The notes: generated by a model not told the origin, from the letters alone. Shown: positions 24,127 through 33,109, counted from the stretch's first letter. The stretch: 64,000 bases of DNA from an uncultured Aquimonas sp. (GCF_937888285.1 NZ_CALART010000110.1:79821-143820); one strand, 5' to 3'. Made by a program: numbers and translations.

Positions 24127-24657
24127 TCAAGGCCAGGTCGGCCGGTCCGTGGCGTCGTCCTCCCGCGACAGCGGTGGTGCGGGTTCCAGCAGAGCCTGCG
24201 GAGCGGCGACCTCCTGTAGCTCGCCGAAAGGAATCGCAGCACCCAGCAGGCCCAATGGTCTTTCGCGCCGAGCGCCGGCGGCCGCCGTCGATGGCTGCAA
24301 CAGCGACGATCCCGCAAGCATCGATGCCGGCGCGAGTGACGATGGGTCCGCTGACTTGGCTGCCGATGAAACCGGCGCCAATCCCCAGAAGCTCAGAGCG
24401 TTCTGCGATGGGGCCGTTCGGCGTGCCTTCGAGAGGATTGCCTTGCGTGTGCGGCCGGACTGCGGTCCAGCCGGCGGTGTCGTCGGCGTGAGGCGCTTCT
24501 CTAGCGACGAAGGCGCATCGTCGAGTTCGGTCCGCAGGCGTGTTGCCTGCCCCCAATCGTTGACCTGGCTGACGGTCGGCACACCGCCAGGCACTTCAAG
24601 TCTGCCGCGCCCGAGCCTGCGCAGGCCCTGCTTCAGCTGGTCGAGGAGTCTGATCAT
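24127..24657 (-). CDS. Doubtful unknown ORF, about 176 aa
   Basis: From ATG 24657 (an in-frame ATG at 24744 is upstream) the first 80 residues look protein-like (MIRLLDQLKQGLRRLGRGRL, then DWGQATRLRTELDDAPSSLE) with G/C-rich third positions; the rest is Ser/Ala/Pro-rich low complexity. The opposite strand also has a long frame (24104-24838), so coding is uncertain. 15 bases separate it from the membrane-protein gene downstream. Confidence 0.35.
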   Translation of the reverse strand: MIRLLDQLKQGLRRLGRGRLEVPGGVPTVSQVNDWGQATRLRTELDDAPSSLEKRLTPTTPPAGPQSGRTRKAILSKARRTAPSQNALSFWGLAPVSSAAKSADPSSLAPASMLAGSSLLQPSTAAAGARRERPLGLLGAAIPFGELQEVAAPQALLEPAPPLSREDDATDRPTWP

Positions 24658-24880
24658 GCGGGAAGTGACCCATTGGGTGTCGTCTGCTTCGAGGCATCCA
24701 ATCTGCCGGTGCGCGGCCGTCGGGTACAGCAGAAATCCCGCCACAAATCATCGCGAAAGTCCCGCTCAGCGTGGGCCATGCAGCGCGCTGAGGTTTCACG
24801 GGGCTGAGCCTGGGACCCGCCGCTACGCAGCGACTTGATGGTGCCGAGTCCACCGGTATCTTGTCCGCAGGAGGTTCGAT

Positions 24881-25756
24881 ATGGACGAACTGTCGGTTGT
24901 GGAATCGGTGGAAGCTGGGCAGTCGCCTGCTTCGGCGGCGCGATCAGTCAAGGACATCCCGCTGGGCATCACGCGCGGTATGGCCTCCGATGACTATCAC
25001 GCCGAGCGCAGTGCCGTGTCGTCGTCGCAACTCAAGCGCATGCTGGTCAGCCCCGCCCACTTCATGTGCGGCCTGAACGAGCCGGAGGAATCGACCGAAG
25101 CCATGCTGTTCGGCACCATGCTTCATGGCCGCATGCTGGAGAGCGATTCGTTCACGACACGATTCTTCGCGACGCCGAAGGTGAACCGGCAGACGAAGGA
25201 GGGCAAGGCGCTCGCCGAGGGCTACAGGCTCGAGGCTGCCGGACGGACGATGTTTCCGGCGGACTGGTTGCCCGGCATCGAGCGCATCGTGGACAACGCG
25301 CGAATGCACGACAAGGCCCGCGTGATCCTGGGCACGGGCGAAGCCGAAGTGGCGCTCGCCTGGATCGATCCGGAGACCGGCATCAAGTGCAAGATCAGGA
25401 TCGACTGGTGGCATGGCACCAGGACGCTCGCGGACGTCAAGTCGGCGGTGGACGTCACCCGGGATGGCTTCTCGAAGGCCTGCGCGCGAATGCACTACGC
25501 GCTGTCCGCTGCCATGTACTGCGAAGGCGTGTACCAGGTGACCGGCGAGGAACCGGAATGGGCCTTCATCGCCTGCGAGAAGGAGGCGCCGAACACTGTC
25601 GCGGTGTACCGGGCCAGCGATGCCTTCCTGCGACGGGGCCAGCAGGACTTCCGACGTGCCATGCGACGCCTGGCCGAGTGCCGCAGCCGGAACCACTTTC
25701 CCATGTTGCAGGGCGACGGCGATTGGGAGAGCATCGACCTCCCACGCTGGGCCTGA
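24881..25756 (+). CDS. RecE/exonuclease VIII-like PD-(D/E)xK nuclease domain protein
   Basis: 291 residues with a strong SD (AGGAGG, 6 bases before ATG). DIPLGITRGMASDDYHAERS and SSSQLKRMLVSPAHF are typical of the PD-(D/E)xK domain of putative exodeoxyribonuclease VIII. Core residues: His82 in MLHGRMLE, Asp175 in KIRIDWW, and Asp185-x-Lys187 in LADVKSAVD. Such exonucleases pair with a single-strand annealing protein for recombination; no RecT/Bet is adjacent. Overlap of function with the two UvrD helicases is possible. Confidence 0.85.
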   Translation: MDELSVVESVEAGQSPASAARSVKDIPLGITRGMASDDYHAERSAVSSSQLKRMLVSPAHFMCGLNEPEESTEAMLFGTMLHGRMLESDSFTTRFFATPKVNRQTKEGKALAEGYRLEAAGRTMFPADWLPGIERIVDNARMHDKARVILGTGEAEVALAWIDPETGIKCKIRIDWWHGTRTLADVKSAVDVTRDGFSKACARMHYALSAAMYCEGVYQVTGEEPEWAFIACEKEAPNTVAVYRASDAFLRRGQQDFRRAMRRLAECRSRNHFPMLQGDGDWESIDLPRWA

Positions 25757-25760
25757 GCAC

Positions 25761-26168
25761 ATGCCGACGAAACAGAGTCCCACCGGTCGATCGGTGCCCG
25801 AACCGCCATCACCTGCGCTGACCAGGGCAGGGCCTCACGTCGGCCACCGTGGGGCCCTCACGAAAGCGCCGCGGAACGCGCGGATCGTTAACGCCAGCAG
25901 GGCCGGCGAGCCGGCACAGAACATCGCGCCCAATCACGGCCTGAGTGTCGAGCGCATCCGGCAGATCGTCGCGGCGGCTGAGGGCCTGGAGCGCGGCAGA
26001 CCCGAGGCATTCGACTATCTCTGCCGGCGAACGCGTGATCTGCTCGAACGGCAGGGCTGGACGACAGTTCCGCTCGTGCGTGACGCCTACCTGGCTGTGC
26101 CGGGTGGTGAACGGCTGTTGCAGGTGCCGGGATTCGGTCGCAAGTCCCTGCGGGAAGTGCGACGCTAG
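25761..26168 (+). CDS. Small protein combining a sigma-region-4-like HTH and an RNAP alpha-CTD-like fold
   Basis: 135 residues, four bases after the nuclease stop. A Pro-rich N-terminus (1-45) is followed by AQNIAPNHGLSVERIRQIVA, which resembles the recognition-helix region of sigma factors, and a C-terminal LLQVPGFGRKSLREVRR, the helix-hairpin-helix end of RNA polymerase alpha-CTD (L-x2-V-P-G-x-G-x-K-S-L). Could bind promoters or the polymerase. Recognised by local motif only; whole-family identity unknown. Confidence 0.65.
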   Translation: MPTKQSPTGRSVPEPPSPALTRAGPHVGHRGALTKAPRNARIVNASRAGEPAQNIAPNHGLSVERIRQIVAAAEGLERGRPEAFDYLCRRTRDLLERQGWTTVPLVRDAYLAVPGGERLLQVPGFGRKSLREVRR

Positions 26169-26294
26169 CTGTGGCTACAGATAGGCGATCCGCGCTTCGA
26201 GGACCTCGACAGTCCAAACGCCGCAGGCAGAAGCGGGGCACCGGGGCAGACGATGCGCAGCAACGGGTGATGCGCCGGCCGGTACGATGCCGGC

Positions 26295-26951
26295 ATGTGC
26301 AATCGGTATGTGTCCCCCGAGGCCGGCGACATGGAACGCTACTGGCATGTCGGTGCCCGCCAGCCCTGGCGTGCCGCCGAAGTGTTTCCACGGGCGCCGG
26401 GTCCGTTCCTGCGCGCCGACAGGGAGAAGCCGCTGAGCCGCGAACTGGTCATCGGCCAGTGGGGGCTCGTGCCCTGGTTCGCCAAGACGGCCAAGCTGAC
26501 CTACTCGACCAACAACGCCCGCTTCGAGGAGATCACCACGAAGGCGTCCTTCAAGAGTTCGTGGAGCTACGGCAAGCGCTGCATCATCCCCGCGGTGTCG
26601 TTCGACGAACCGAACTGGGAGTCGGGCAAGAACGTCTGGTGGCGCTTCCGGCGCGCCGACGGGGCACCCTGGGGTCTTGCTGGTCTGTGGAACACCTGGA
26701 CGGACAAGACCACCGGTGAAGTCGTCGAGAGCTACACGATGCTGACGCTGAACGCCGACATCCACCCGTTGATGAACCGCATGCACAAGCCGGACCCGAA
26801 GCTCGGGCCCGACCGACAGGACAAGCGGTCCGTGGTGCCCATCGAATTGGAGGACGTCGATGCTTGGCTCAACGGTTCGCCGGAGGCCGCTGCCGCGCTG
26901 GTCAGGCTCGCGCCCGCGCAAGTGTTCGATGCCGGTCCCGTCGCGCCATGA
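26295..26951 (+). CDS. SRAP/YedK-like protein (abasic-site crosslinking family)
   Basis: 218 residues. The essential Cys2 follows Met1 (MCNRY), Asn74 is in STNNARFE, Glu105 in SFDEPNW and His157 in NADIHPLMNRMH, matching the Cys/Asn/Glu/His set of YedK/HMCES, which covalently traps abasic sites in ssDNA. FDEPNW replaces the usual FYEW, so this is a divergent subfamily. Fits an element that passes through single-stranded DNA during transfer, together with UmuC. Confidence 0.88.
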   Translation: MCNRYVSPEAGDMERYWHVGARQPWRAAEVFPRAPGPFLRADREKPLSRELVIGQWGLVPWFAKTAKLTYSTNNARFEEITTKASFKSSWSYGKRCIIPAVSFDEPNWESGKNVWWRFRRADGAPWGLAGLWNTWTDKTTGEVVESYTMLTLNADIHPLMNRMHKPDPKLGPDRQDKRSVVPIELEDVDAWLNGSPEAAAALVRLAPAQVFDAGPVAP

Positions 26952-27006
26952 CTCATGGCCCGACACGCCGCAGCGGTGAAGGCGCTCTCGGAGTGGAGGC
27001 CACCTG

Positions 27007-27246
27007 ATGGTGGACACCGAACGGCTTGAAGCGAAGGGCCCTCGCGGTGAGGCCTGCATCATCATCAGGACATGGGCGGCACCAGCGGCGCCGCCAACTG
27101 GCGATGCGGCAAGTGAGCGGGGGCAGCCGTCCTACCGCCTGGCCACCGGCGAGCGCCTCAACATGACCGACAACCCTGCGGTGTTCGAGACGCTTGACCG
27201 GTCGCGCCGGTTCACGCTCAGACCTGACTTTGACAGTTCCAAGTGA
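27007..27246 (+). CDS. Small unknown protein whose C-terminus is rewritten by an IS insertion
   Basis: 79 residues as it stands. SYRLATGERLNMTDNPAVFE and TLDRSRRFTLR are conserved-looking. The IS inverted repeat begins inside the last codons, replacing the native end. Removing the IS and one target copy joins 27222 to 29194 and gives an ending of R-D-P-T and stop, so the native protein was 76 aa. Only the last residues differ (PDFDSSK instead of DPT), so the product may remain functional. Family unknown. Confidence 0.6.
   Translation: MVDTERLEAKGPRGEACIIIRTWAAPAAPPTGDAASERGQPSYRLATGERLNMTDNPAVFETLDRSRRFTLRPDFDSSK
27218..27222. repeat. Target-site duplication, left copy (TCAGA)
   Basis: TCAGA precedes the left inverted repeat and recurs at 29189-29193 just after the right one. 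A 5-bp duplication fits IS4-clan elements. Confidence 0.85.
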
Positions 27247-29188
27247 CAAGCCGTCGTAAGCCCGCGCTGTGCAACGAGTTTTCGGCCCCACGCCGCAGGG
27301 CCGTGTATCTATGGGGTTTGCCCGTATCAGGCGAGCTGAAGAACGGGCGGCGGTGGCTTGATTTGCAAGGATTTCAAGCACTTAGCCGCCTCCGGCGCCG
27401 GGTCGGTGACCTGCCAGACGGTACCGTGAGGGCTCAACAATTGCGCGAGCTGGATGCGCCGCAGCCGGTCCGAGACGTTGCGCCACGTGTCGGCGCAGGC
27501 GTGCTCGACGGTTCTCTCCAGCAGCAGCGACAGCACCGTGATGGCCACATGCGAGTGGATGCGGTGCGGCGCCCAGTGGAACACCGGGCGCATGTCCAGC
27601 GTGCTCTTCATGTCGCGCCAAGCCTGCTCCACGCGGATCATCTGCTTGTACCCCAGCGCCATGTCTTCGGCACTGAGCGTGTCGTCGTTGCCGTGCACGA
27701 GGAACTTGCCGTCGTAGTGCTCGGCGGCCTTGATCGCCTTGGCATCGAGCTGCAGCCCCTTGTCGCCCAGCGTGAGGTACTTGCCCCAGCGGCTGGAACT
27801 GCGCAGCGCGGCCACGCGTTTGCTCTGCACATCCTGGGCGGCGTCCCCCATCGCGGCCAGCTCGGCCTCGAGATGGTCGAGCAAGTGGCGCCGATGGGCC
27901 TGCTGCCGCTGCGCCTCCTCGGGGTTGAAGCACACCACGTAGCGCAGGCGACGCTCGCCGTCGCCGATCACGACCTCCTTGATCTGCAGCCGCTGGTTGA
28001 CTGTGCGGTAGCGGCCTGCGCGCGAGAGCACCTGTTGGGTCAATGCGTCGCCGCGGCACATCGGCATGCACATGAGGTACTTGCCGCCGCCGGCGGCCAG
28101 CGCCTTGAAGTTGGCCGCCGAGACCATGCCCGCATCGCCCACGAACAGGCAGCGCGTGAGTTGCCAGTCGCGCAGGTCGCGCTTGACCTGCGCCACCGTG
28201 CTCACGTCCACCGTGTTGCCGGGGAACACCCAGTGCCGCACGGGGAAGCCTTCGCGCGTGACGGCCATGCCCACGACGATCTGCGGCGCGTCCCCTCGCC
28301 CGTTCTTGGACAGCCCGCGCTTGCGCGGCGCGCGGTAGGCCTTGGCCCCAGCGGCCTTGCTGCCATGCACGAGGTCCTCGGCTCCGACACCCTCATCGTC
28401 CAGGTCGATCTCGAAGTGCAAGGACGTTCGTGTCGTAGAACAACACCTCCACGTCCAGATTCAGCAGGTCTGCCACACGAAGGAAGATCTCGCGCTCGAT
28501 GGGCTCCTTGTTGGCCTCCAGGAAATCCATCGCGCGGTACAGGTGCTGCAGCGACAGGCCCTGGGTGCCCGGGATGTGGACCTCCTCCTTGAGCCACTGC
28601 TCCCAGCAGTACAGCTTGGAGCAGGGCGCGCAGGCGCGATTGGCCACCATCGCGAACAGCGCACGTTCCACATCGAAGCCCAGGTGGCGGGATCGCGCCT
28701 GTGTCCGGATCACCTGGTCGATGCCCAGGCGTTGCCACAGCGCCTGCAGCACGTAGACCTCGCCGTAGGGCCAGGCGCACACCAGGCGCAGATCGCCGTT
28801 GCTGGCGCCCACGATCTCCTCGGGCGAGCAGCGCCGAAGGATGCTGGCGGCAAGTCTGCGCAAGCGCTCGACAACGGCAGGGTCATCGGCGCGGCCACAG
28901 TTGTAGACCACGTGCGTCTCGGAGCGGCGCCGCTCGGGCGCCCAAACGTTCTCGGCCAGTTGGAGGTACGACACCGTGCTGCCGTCGGCGCGTCGCTGCT
29001 TGGACTCACGCAGGTACATGTGCCCAAGCGTAGGCAACATCTCCAGGAAAAAGCAAGGGGTCTGCGCCGATCCGTGTATCTAGGCAATTGGCGCCGATCG
29101 ACCCCTACCACCCTCGCCAAATCAACAACTTACGCAACCTCGACGCGCCAGAACCGGGTCTATGTGCCCCAGAACTGTCAAAGTCAGG
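27223..29188 (-). mobile_element. IS1634-like insertion sequence, 1966 bp
   Basis: The 17-bp ends CCTGACTTTGACAGTTC (27223-27239) and its exact reverse complement (29172-29188) bound the element, with TCAGA target duplications outside. The single transposase gene runs leftward and is of the IS1634 group of the IS4 superfamily, but is frameshifted. Identical inverted repeats and intact target duplication suggest a fairly recent insertion. Confidence 0.92.
27327..29040 (-). pseudogene. IS1634-like transposase, frameshifted
   Basis: The N-terminal part (about 205 aa, 28393-29040) reaches LNLDVEVLFYDTN, and the C-terminal part (27327-28421) resumes at HFEIDLDDEG. In related transposases the sequence is FYDTTSLHFEID; here the DNA reads GACACGAACGTCCTTGCAC where GACACGACGTCCTTGCAC would restore the frame, so one extra A near 28428 breaks it. 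DDE residues survive: the FYDT Asp, Asp in LFVGDAGM, and Glu in RVEQAWRDMK with preceding Tyr. No slippery heptamer is present, so programmed shifting is unlikely. Confidence 0.88.
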
Positions 29189-29193
29189 TCAGA
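29189..29193. repeat. Target-site duplication, right copy (TCAGA)
   Basis: Second copy of TCAGA directly after the right inverted repeat. Confidence 0.85.
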
Positions 29194-29205
29194 GATCCGA
29201 CCTGA

Positions 29206-29532
29206 TTCAGGCGCGCGGTGTGCGCGCGGTGCCCGGCGAACGGACCGGGTCCGGCACCACACGGGTACTGCGCGCAATTGCGCAGGGACTTCCGGTTGAG
29301 TTGAACGGCCTGACCGCTGACATTGGCACGACCGGCACTCTCGTCGGAGTGGCAGTGGAGGCTTGCAGGACTGCGTTTCGGCGTAGGCCCATGACCTCCA
29401 CTCGCCCGGTGTCGACATGCTCAATCAAGCCCATCGCTGGCGCCCCGGGAAGGCATTGCAACTGCCGCCCCATCGACAGACAGCAGTGGATTCGGTCCGG
29501 GCCGGTCGCACATGCACAGGAGGTGGGTCGCA
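29206..29532. other. Gene-free stretch after the IS
   Basis: Starts just after the native stop of the interrupted small gene. Contains CGGACC-G-GGTCCG (29241-29253) and the palindrome GCGCAATTGCGC (29272-29283). No convincing frame. It should hold the promoter of the Sel1 gene; no clear -35/-10 pair was recognised. Confidence 0.4.
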
Positions 29533-30366
29533 ATGGATGGATTGACCGAAAGACTGCTCGCGATGGCGCGGGGCGCGAGCCATGAGCAGCAGGACTACCT
29601 CGAAGTGATCGAGCGGGTGCTGGACCAGCGCCAGGCGGACTTCGACGCCCTGGCCGCTGAAGCGCTGGATCACTTCCTGGAGTCGGGGCTCGACCGCGAT
29701 ATCGGCTTGGTCGGGGTGGCCACTGCTTTCTGGTTGCAGAACCAGGACAGTGAGCGGGCGGCCATGAACGGCGCCGAACTTCTTGCCAGTCTCGCTGCGA
29801 TGGGTCTGCCCAGCGCCCTCTACAACATCGCCGTGCTTCAGATCAGACAGGGCGAGAACCTGACCGAGGCCACGCAGTTGGTTCGCGAGGTGTCCCGTTT
29901 GCCAGACGTCGAACAGGACCTGCGGGCCCTGGCACTCGCAGTGCTCGGGGACAGCCTTGCCGATGGACGCGGCTGCCGCCGTGACCTGGACCGCGCGTAT
30001 GCCTGCTTCGAGGAAGCGGCTCGACTCGGCAACCCGGATGCGATGTTTGCGTTGGGTGTCTTCCTGCAAGGCAAGGAAGAGCAGTGGCGTGGTGTCCGCG
30101 ACCTGGACCGGGCGGCAGATCTCTACTGCCGAGCGATGTCGCTTGGTGTGCACCTGGCGCGGACCAACCTGGGCTGCCTGCACGCTGCAGGACTGATCCG
30201 CGCCGCGGATCGCGAGCATGGACTGTCCTTGCTCAGGCAGTCGGTGGCCGAGGGCGACATGGTGGCGCGCGACGCGCTGCGGGCTCTCGAGCAGGGCGTG
30301 CCCGGCGGGTCGCCCAGCGACCGGTTACCTGGCGGTGATGACGGGAATACCGGCAAGGACGCCTGA
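29533..30366 (+). CDS. Sel1-repeat (TPR-like) protein
   Basis: 277 residues from ATG 29533, which follows AGGAGGTGGGTCGCA. At least three Sel1-type repeats are visible: PSALYNIAVLQIRQGENLTE, LGDSLADGRGCRRDLDRAY, NPDAMFALGVFLQGKEEQW and ARTNLGCLHAAGLIRAADRE. No signal peptide, so cytoplasmic. Sel1 proteins act as protein-interaction scaffolds. Neighbours do not indicate the partner; the toxin-antitoxin pair downstream has its own promoter. Confidence 0.8.
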   Translation: MDGLTERLLAMARGASHEQQDYLEVIERVLDQRQADFDALAAEALDHFLESGLDRDIGLVGVATAFWLQNQDSERAAMNGAELLASLAAMGLPSALYNIAVLQIRQGENLTEATQLVREVSRLPDVEQDLRALALAVLGDSLADGRGCRRDLDRAYACFEEAARLGNPDAMFALGVFLQGKEEQWRGVRDLDRAADLYCRAMSLGVHLARTNLGCLHAAGLIRAADREHGLSLLRQSVAEGDMVARDALRALEQGVPGGSPSDRLPGGDDGNTGKDA

Positions 30367-30422
30367 CGCAAACGCACGGGGACAAGTGCGAGTGGTTCCT
30401 CGTGTGCGTGACCACGCCGTGC

Positions 30423-30467
30423 TTGCTGGAGTCGTGCAAATGCACTATGATGCTTGTGCGTTTGCAC
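30423..30467 (+). promoter_or_regulatory. Promoter and operator of the Xre-RES pair
   Basis: TTGCTG (30423-30428) and TATGAT (30446-30451) are separated by exactly 17 bases. A 12-bp inverted repeat with one mismatch (GTGCAAATGCAC, 30434-30445; GTGCGTTTGCAC, 30456-30467) covers the -10 box, so a bound dimer would block RNA polymerase. The antitoxin start is at 30485. This is the usual autoregulation of toxin-antitoxin pairs. Confidence 0.75.
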
Positions 30468-30484
30468 GCAACCCGGGGTCACAC

Positions 30485-31105
30485 ATGACAGCACTTGCAG
30501 CAGCGACAGTCCAGCCCTTGCCACCGCGACCTGCGGCGTCGCTCTTCGAGTGGGCCGCCGCCATCAACGGACTCGCGGCCAGGGCGGGGAGCGCGCGCAA
30601 GGGCTCCAAACCGGCCAGGCGCGGCAACACCGAGCCGGCAGGCGCCGGCCGGCTCCTTCTGACGGGCGGCGACCTGGATGCCGGCACCGTCCCGCACCGG
30701 ACCCCTGGCGGCGAGGCACTCGGGTATCGCATGGAACCGGATGTTGCGGAACATCTGGCCATCGACGGACTGGACCCGGACTTCCTCGGCGACATCGCGG
30801 GTTTCAGCGGTCTCGATTCGCGCGACGTGCTGGACTTCGCGGGCATCGACCGAACGACGGTCAGCCGCCGCAAGGCCAGTGGCTCGGCGTTGCCGCAGGA
30901 TGCCGCCGTCAAGGCACTTCAGATCACGGATCTGCTGACCCAGGCCACCGAGGTCTTCGGCTCGCCGGCGCAGGCGTCGACGTGGCTGACCCGGCCGCAT
31001 CCGTCACTGGATGGCGAGACCCCGCTCAAGCGCGCGCGCACGCCGTGGGGCATGAGCAAGGTCCAGTCGATACTCGTCGCACTGCGTTACGGCGCCGCCG
31101 CTTGA
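30485..31105 (+). CDS. Antitoxin of the Xre/MbcA/ParS family
   Basis: 206 residues. The C-terminal domain (ALQITDLLTQATEVFGSPAQ, ASTWLTRPHPSLDGETPLKR) is the toxin-binding MbcA/ParS domain, with the conserved W-x3-P-x2-L pattern; the middle (SGLDSRDVLDFAGIDRTTVS) is the Xre-like helix-turn-helix that would bind the operator. The N-terminal 80 residues are low complexity. The downstream RES gene overlaps its stop. Established pairing neutralises RES toxins. Confidence 0.9.
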   Translation: MTALAAATVQPLPPRPAASLFEWAAAINGLAARAGSARKGSKPARRGNTEPAGAGRLLLTGGDLDAGTVPHRTPGGEALGYRMEPDVAEHLAIDGLDPDFLGDIAGFSGLDSRDVLDFAGIDRTTVSRRKASGSALPQDAAVKALQITDLLTQATEVFGSPAQASTWLTRPHPSLDGETPLKRARTPWGMSKVQSILVALRYGAAA

Positions 31106-31575
31106 GCATCACTGTCTTCCGCATCGGCCTGGCCGCCGCGAAGACCGTTGTCGATCAAGCCTACGGTTCGGCACTGGCGCCCGGCCGCTGGCACAGCCTG
31201 CGAATGGGTGCTGCATCGCGGCGGGTGATCTACTGCGCAGGGTCGCGCGCGCTGGCGCAACTCGAGAAGCGTGTTCATGCGAACGGCATCGCGCCGGTCG
31301 GGCAGGCCCTGTTCCGACTCGAACTGCCCGCCGGCCTGGTGGTCCGGACCGCGCAAGCCGCCGGGCTGCCGGGCAACTGGCGCGACAGCGAGGCCGTGAC
31401 GCAAACGTTCGGAGATCGATGGCTGGATGCGGGCGCCGAATTGGCGCTGTGGGTCCCGTCATACGTCGAGCCTGCCGAACACAACCTGATCATCAATGCC
31501 CTGCATCCGAGGCTCGCGGAGGTCGCGCTCGTACCGGAACGCGACCCGTTCGAGTTCGATCCTCGCCTGGCTTAA
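31102..31575 (+). CDS. RES-domain toxin (NAD+ phosphorylase family)
   Basis: 157 residues from a TTG start that overlaps the antitoxin stop (TTGA). The RES signature is complete: Arg29 in APGRWHS, Glu55 in LAQLEKRVH and Ser120 in LWVPSYVEPAEHN. Members such as MbcT degrade NAD+ and arrest growth. A weak TTG start within the overlap would keep toxin below antitoxin. Confidence 0.9.
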   Translation: MSITVFRIGLAAAKTVVDQAYGSALAPGRWHSLRMGAASRRVIYCAGSRALAQLEKRVHANGIAPVGQALFRLELPAGLVVRTAQAAGLPGNWRDSEAVTQTFGDRWLDAGAELALWVPSYVEPAEHNLIINALHPRLAEVALVPERDPFEFDPRLA

Positions 31576-31732
31576 CCTCGTCACCGACGGCTTTCGCGAC
31601 GAAGAGACGGGAAGTCTCGCGAGGGAGGCGGCGGGCCGCACCGACCGGTCCTCGGCGGGCCCCCGCGCTCGCCGGAAGCTGTTGCCGAGCGCCGGTGGCC
31701 AGGGTGCGCGGTTCGCATGACACGGGCATCGA

Positions 31733-32866
31733 TCAAGCGGCAGGATCGTTGGCAGCTTCGGGCAGGCCCGCATCGGACCCCAGGTAGCCCGTGCTGGCGC
31801 GTTCACGGTTGTGGCCGAGCACCCTGGACACGCGCTTCCTGGCCGGCTTGTTGCCCTCAGGGCGAGACATTCCACCACGCACTGGCGACGGGCCGCCGGC
31901 GTCCGCCTCGAAGTGGTCGTTGGCGTATTGGTGGCGCAAGCCGTGCGACACGACGCCAAGGTCGGCCTTCGAGATGCCGAACTTGCGGATGACGTAGTAG
32001 AAGCGCGCCTGGTTCTGAAGGCTGGTGAAGCCGGGCCGCCCGACATAGTGGCCTGGGGGCACGAGCTTCATGACCCGGTCGAGCAGTTCCTGTTGCGCCT
32101 GCGTCTGGATGGGGATGTCCCTGGGGCGCCCGCCCTTGGAGCCGGCACTGATGTGCAGGAAGGTCCGGCATTCCGGAAACGCTGCCGCGTCCCGCGGGCT
32201 GGCGGCATCGAAGGTGACGATGGCGCCGTGGGGCTTCAGGTGCCGTGCCTCCTTGCCCCGCAGGCCGAAGCCGGCCTCGAGTTCCAGCTGCAGGCCTACC
32301 CAGTGGTCGAAGCGGGCGATCTCCGCGATCTTGGCGGCGATGTCGACGTTCATGGCCGACCAGCTGCGGTCTTCCGTGGCAACTTCCGATCGATGGGCGT
32401 GCGGCGAGTCGGCGCCGACGTAGAACTCCGGCTCGCGCACCATGCCCGACTTGCCGATCCAGCCCGCGAACGTGCGCAGGAAGCTGAGGTAGTTGTGGAT
32501 GGTCGCGGTGGAGAGGCGACGTTCCAGCCACCGCGCCACCATGGCTTCGATGTGGCGGTTGGCCAGCTGCCGCGGATCGAGGTTGCGGTACGGCGTCTCG
32601 TGGCGCAACTCGCGGAAAAAGCTGACCACCATGCGCTGTCGGTCGTGCATGGTCTTGAACGACACGCCCTTGTTCTTCTTGCTGTGTTGGCTGTTGTACT
32701 TCGCGAAGTAGGCGCCGATGACACGCAGGTAGTCGGGGGTGCCCATCGGCAGCGATGCAAGGACGATGTCGGGGTCCGACGGGGAACCCGTCGGTGGACG
32801 CCACGAATGGGTGTGGGTTCGCGGCAGTCCGTTGTGCAGCGTGCGCGGCGAGTTCTTCGATGACAT
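31733..32866 (-). CDS. Tyrosine recombinase (integrase)
   Basis: 377 residues from ATG 32866 (GGAG eight bases upstream; a start at 32911 is also in frame). N-terminal SAM-like core-binding domain about 45-140, then catalytic residues Arg203 (GFGLRGKEARHL), His308/Arg311 (SHGLRHQ), His352 (LGHNRE) and Tyr361 (STGYLG). It resembles the 'integrase domain-containing' group found on large plasmids and islands rather than lambda Int. No tRNA gene or obvious att duplication is adjacent. Could resolve element multimers or integrate. Confidence 0.88.
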   Translation of the reverse strand: MSSKNSPRTLHNGLPRTHTHSWRPPTGSPSDPDIVLASLPMGTPDYLRVIGAYFAKYNSQHSKKNKGVSFKTMHDRQRMVVSFFRELRHETPYRNLDPRQLANRHIEAMVARWLERRLSTATIHNYLSFLRTFAGWIGKSGMVREPEFYVGADSPHAHRSEVATEDRSWSAMNVDIAAKIAEIARFDHWVGLQLELEAGFGLRGKEARHLKPHGAIVTFDAASPRDAAAFPECRTFLHISAGSKGGRPRDIPIQTQAQQELLDRVMKLVPPGHYVGRPGFTSLQNQARFYYVIRKFGISKADLGVVSHGLRHQYANDHFEADAGGPSPVRGGMSRPEGNKPARKRVSRVLGHNRERASTGYLGSDAGLPEAANDPAA

Positions 32867-33109
32867 GGGAGGGCTCCAGAAATTGACCGCGTGAGCCAGG
32901 GCAGTCGTCATTCGGGTGGGGACGCGTCATGGTTCAACCACGCACCGGCGTCCCCGCGCGGGCATGGCTTTGGAGGTCGATCGATGTCATCCGGGCGGCA
33001 GACCTCCGTGCCGACAGATGCTTCCAGGGTTTGCAGCCGAGGTCGGCTGCTGGTGGTCGTAAAAATGACTATCCAGGTGAGTGCAGAGCGTTTCCGCAGG
33101 GCACCCCCG

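Noticed and set aside
24104..24838. 244-aa plus-strand frame
   Set aside because: Arg/Ser/Pro-rich, no domain; the opposite strand is somewhat more protein-like, and neither is certain.
28393..28440. Programmed frameshifting of the transposase
   Set aside because: No slippery heptamer; removing one A restores the family sequence exactly, so mutation or sequencing error is simpler.
27243..28592. 449-aa plus-strand frame across the IS
   Set aside because: Antisense of the transposase.
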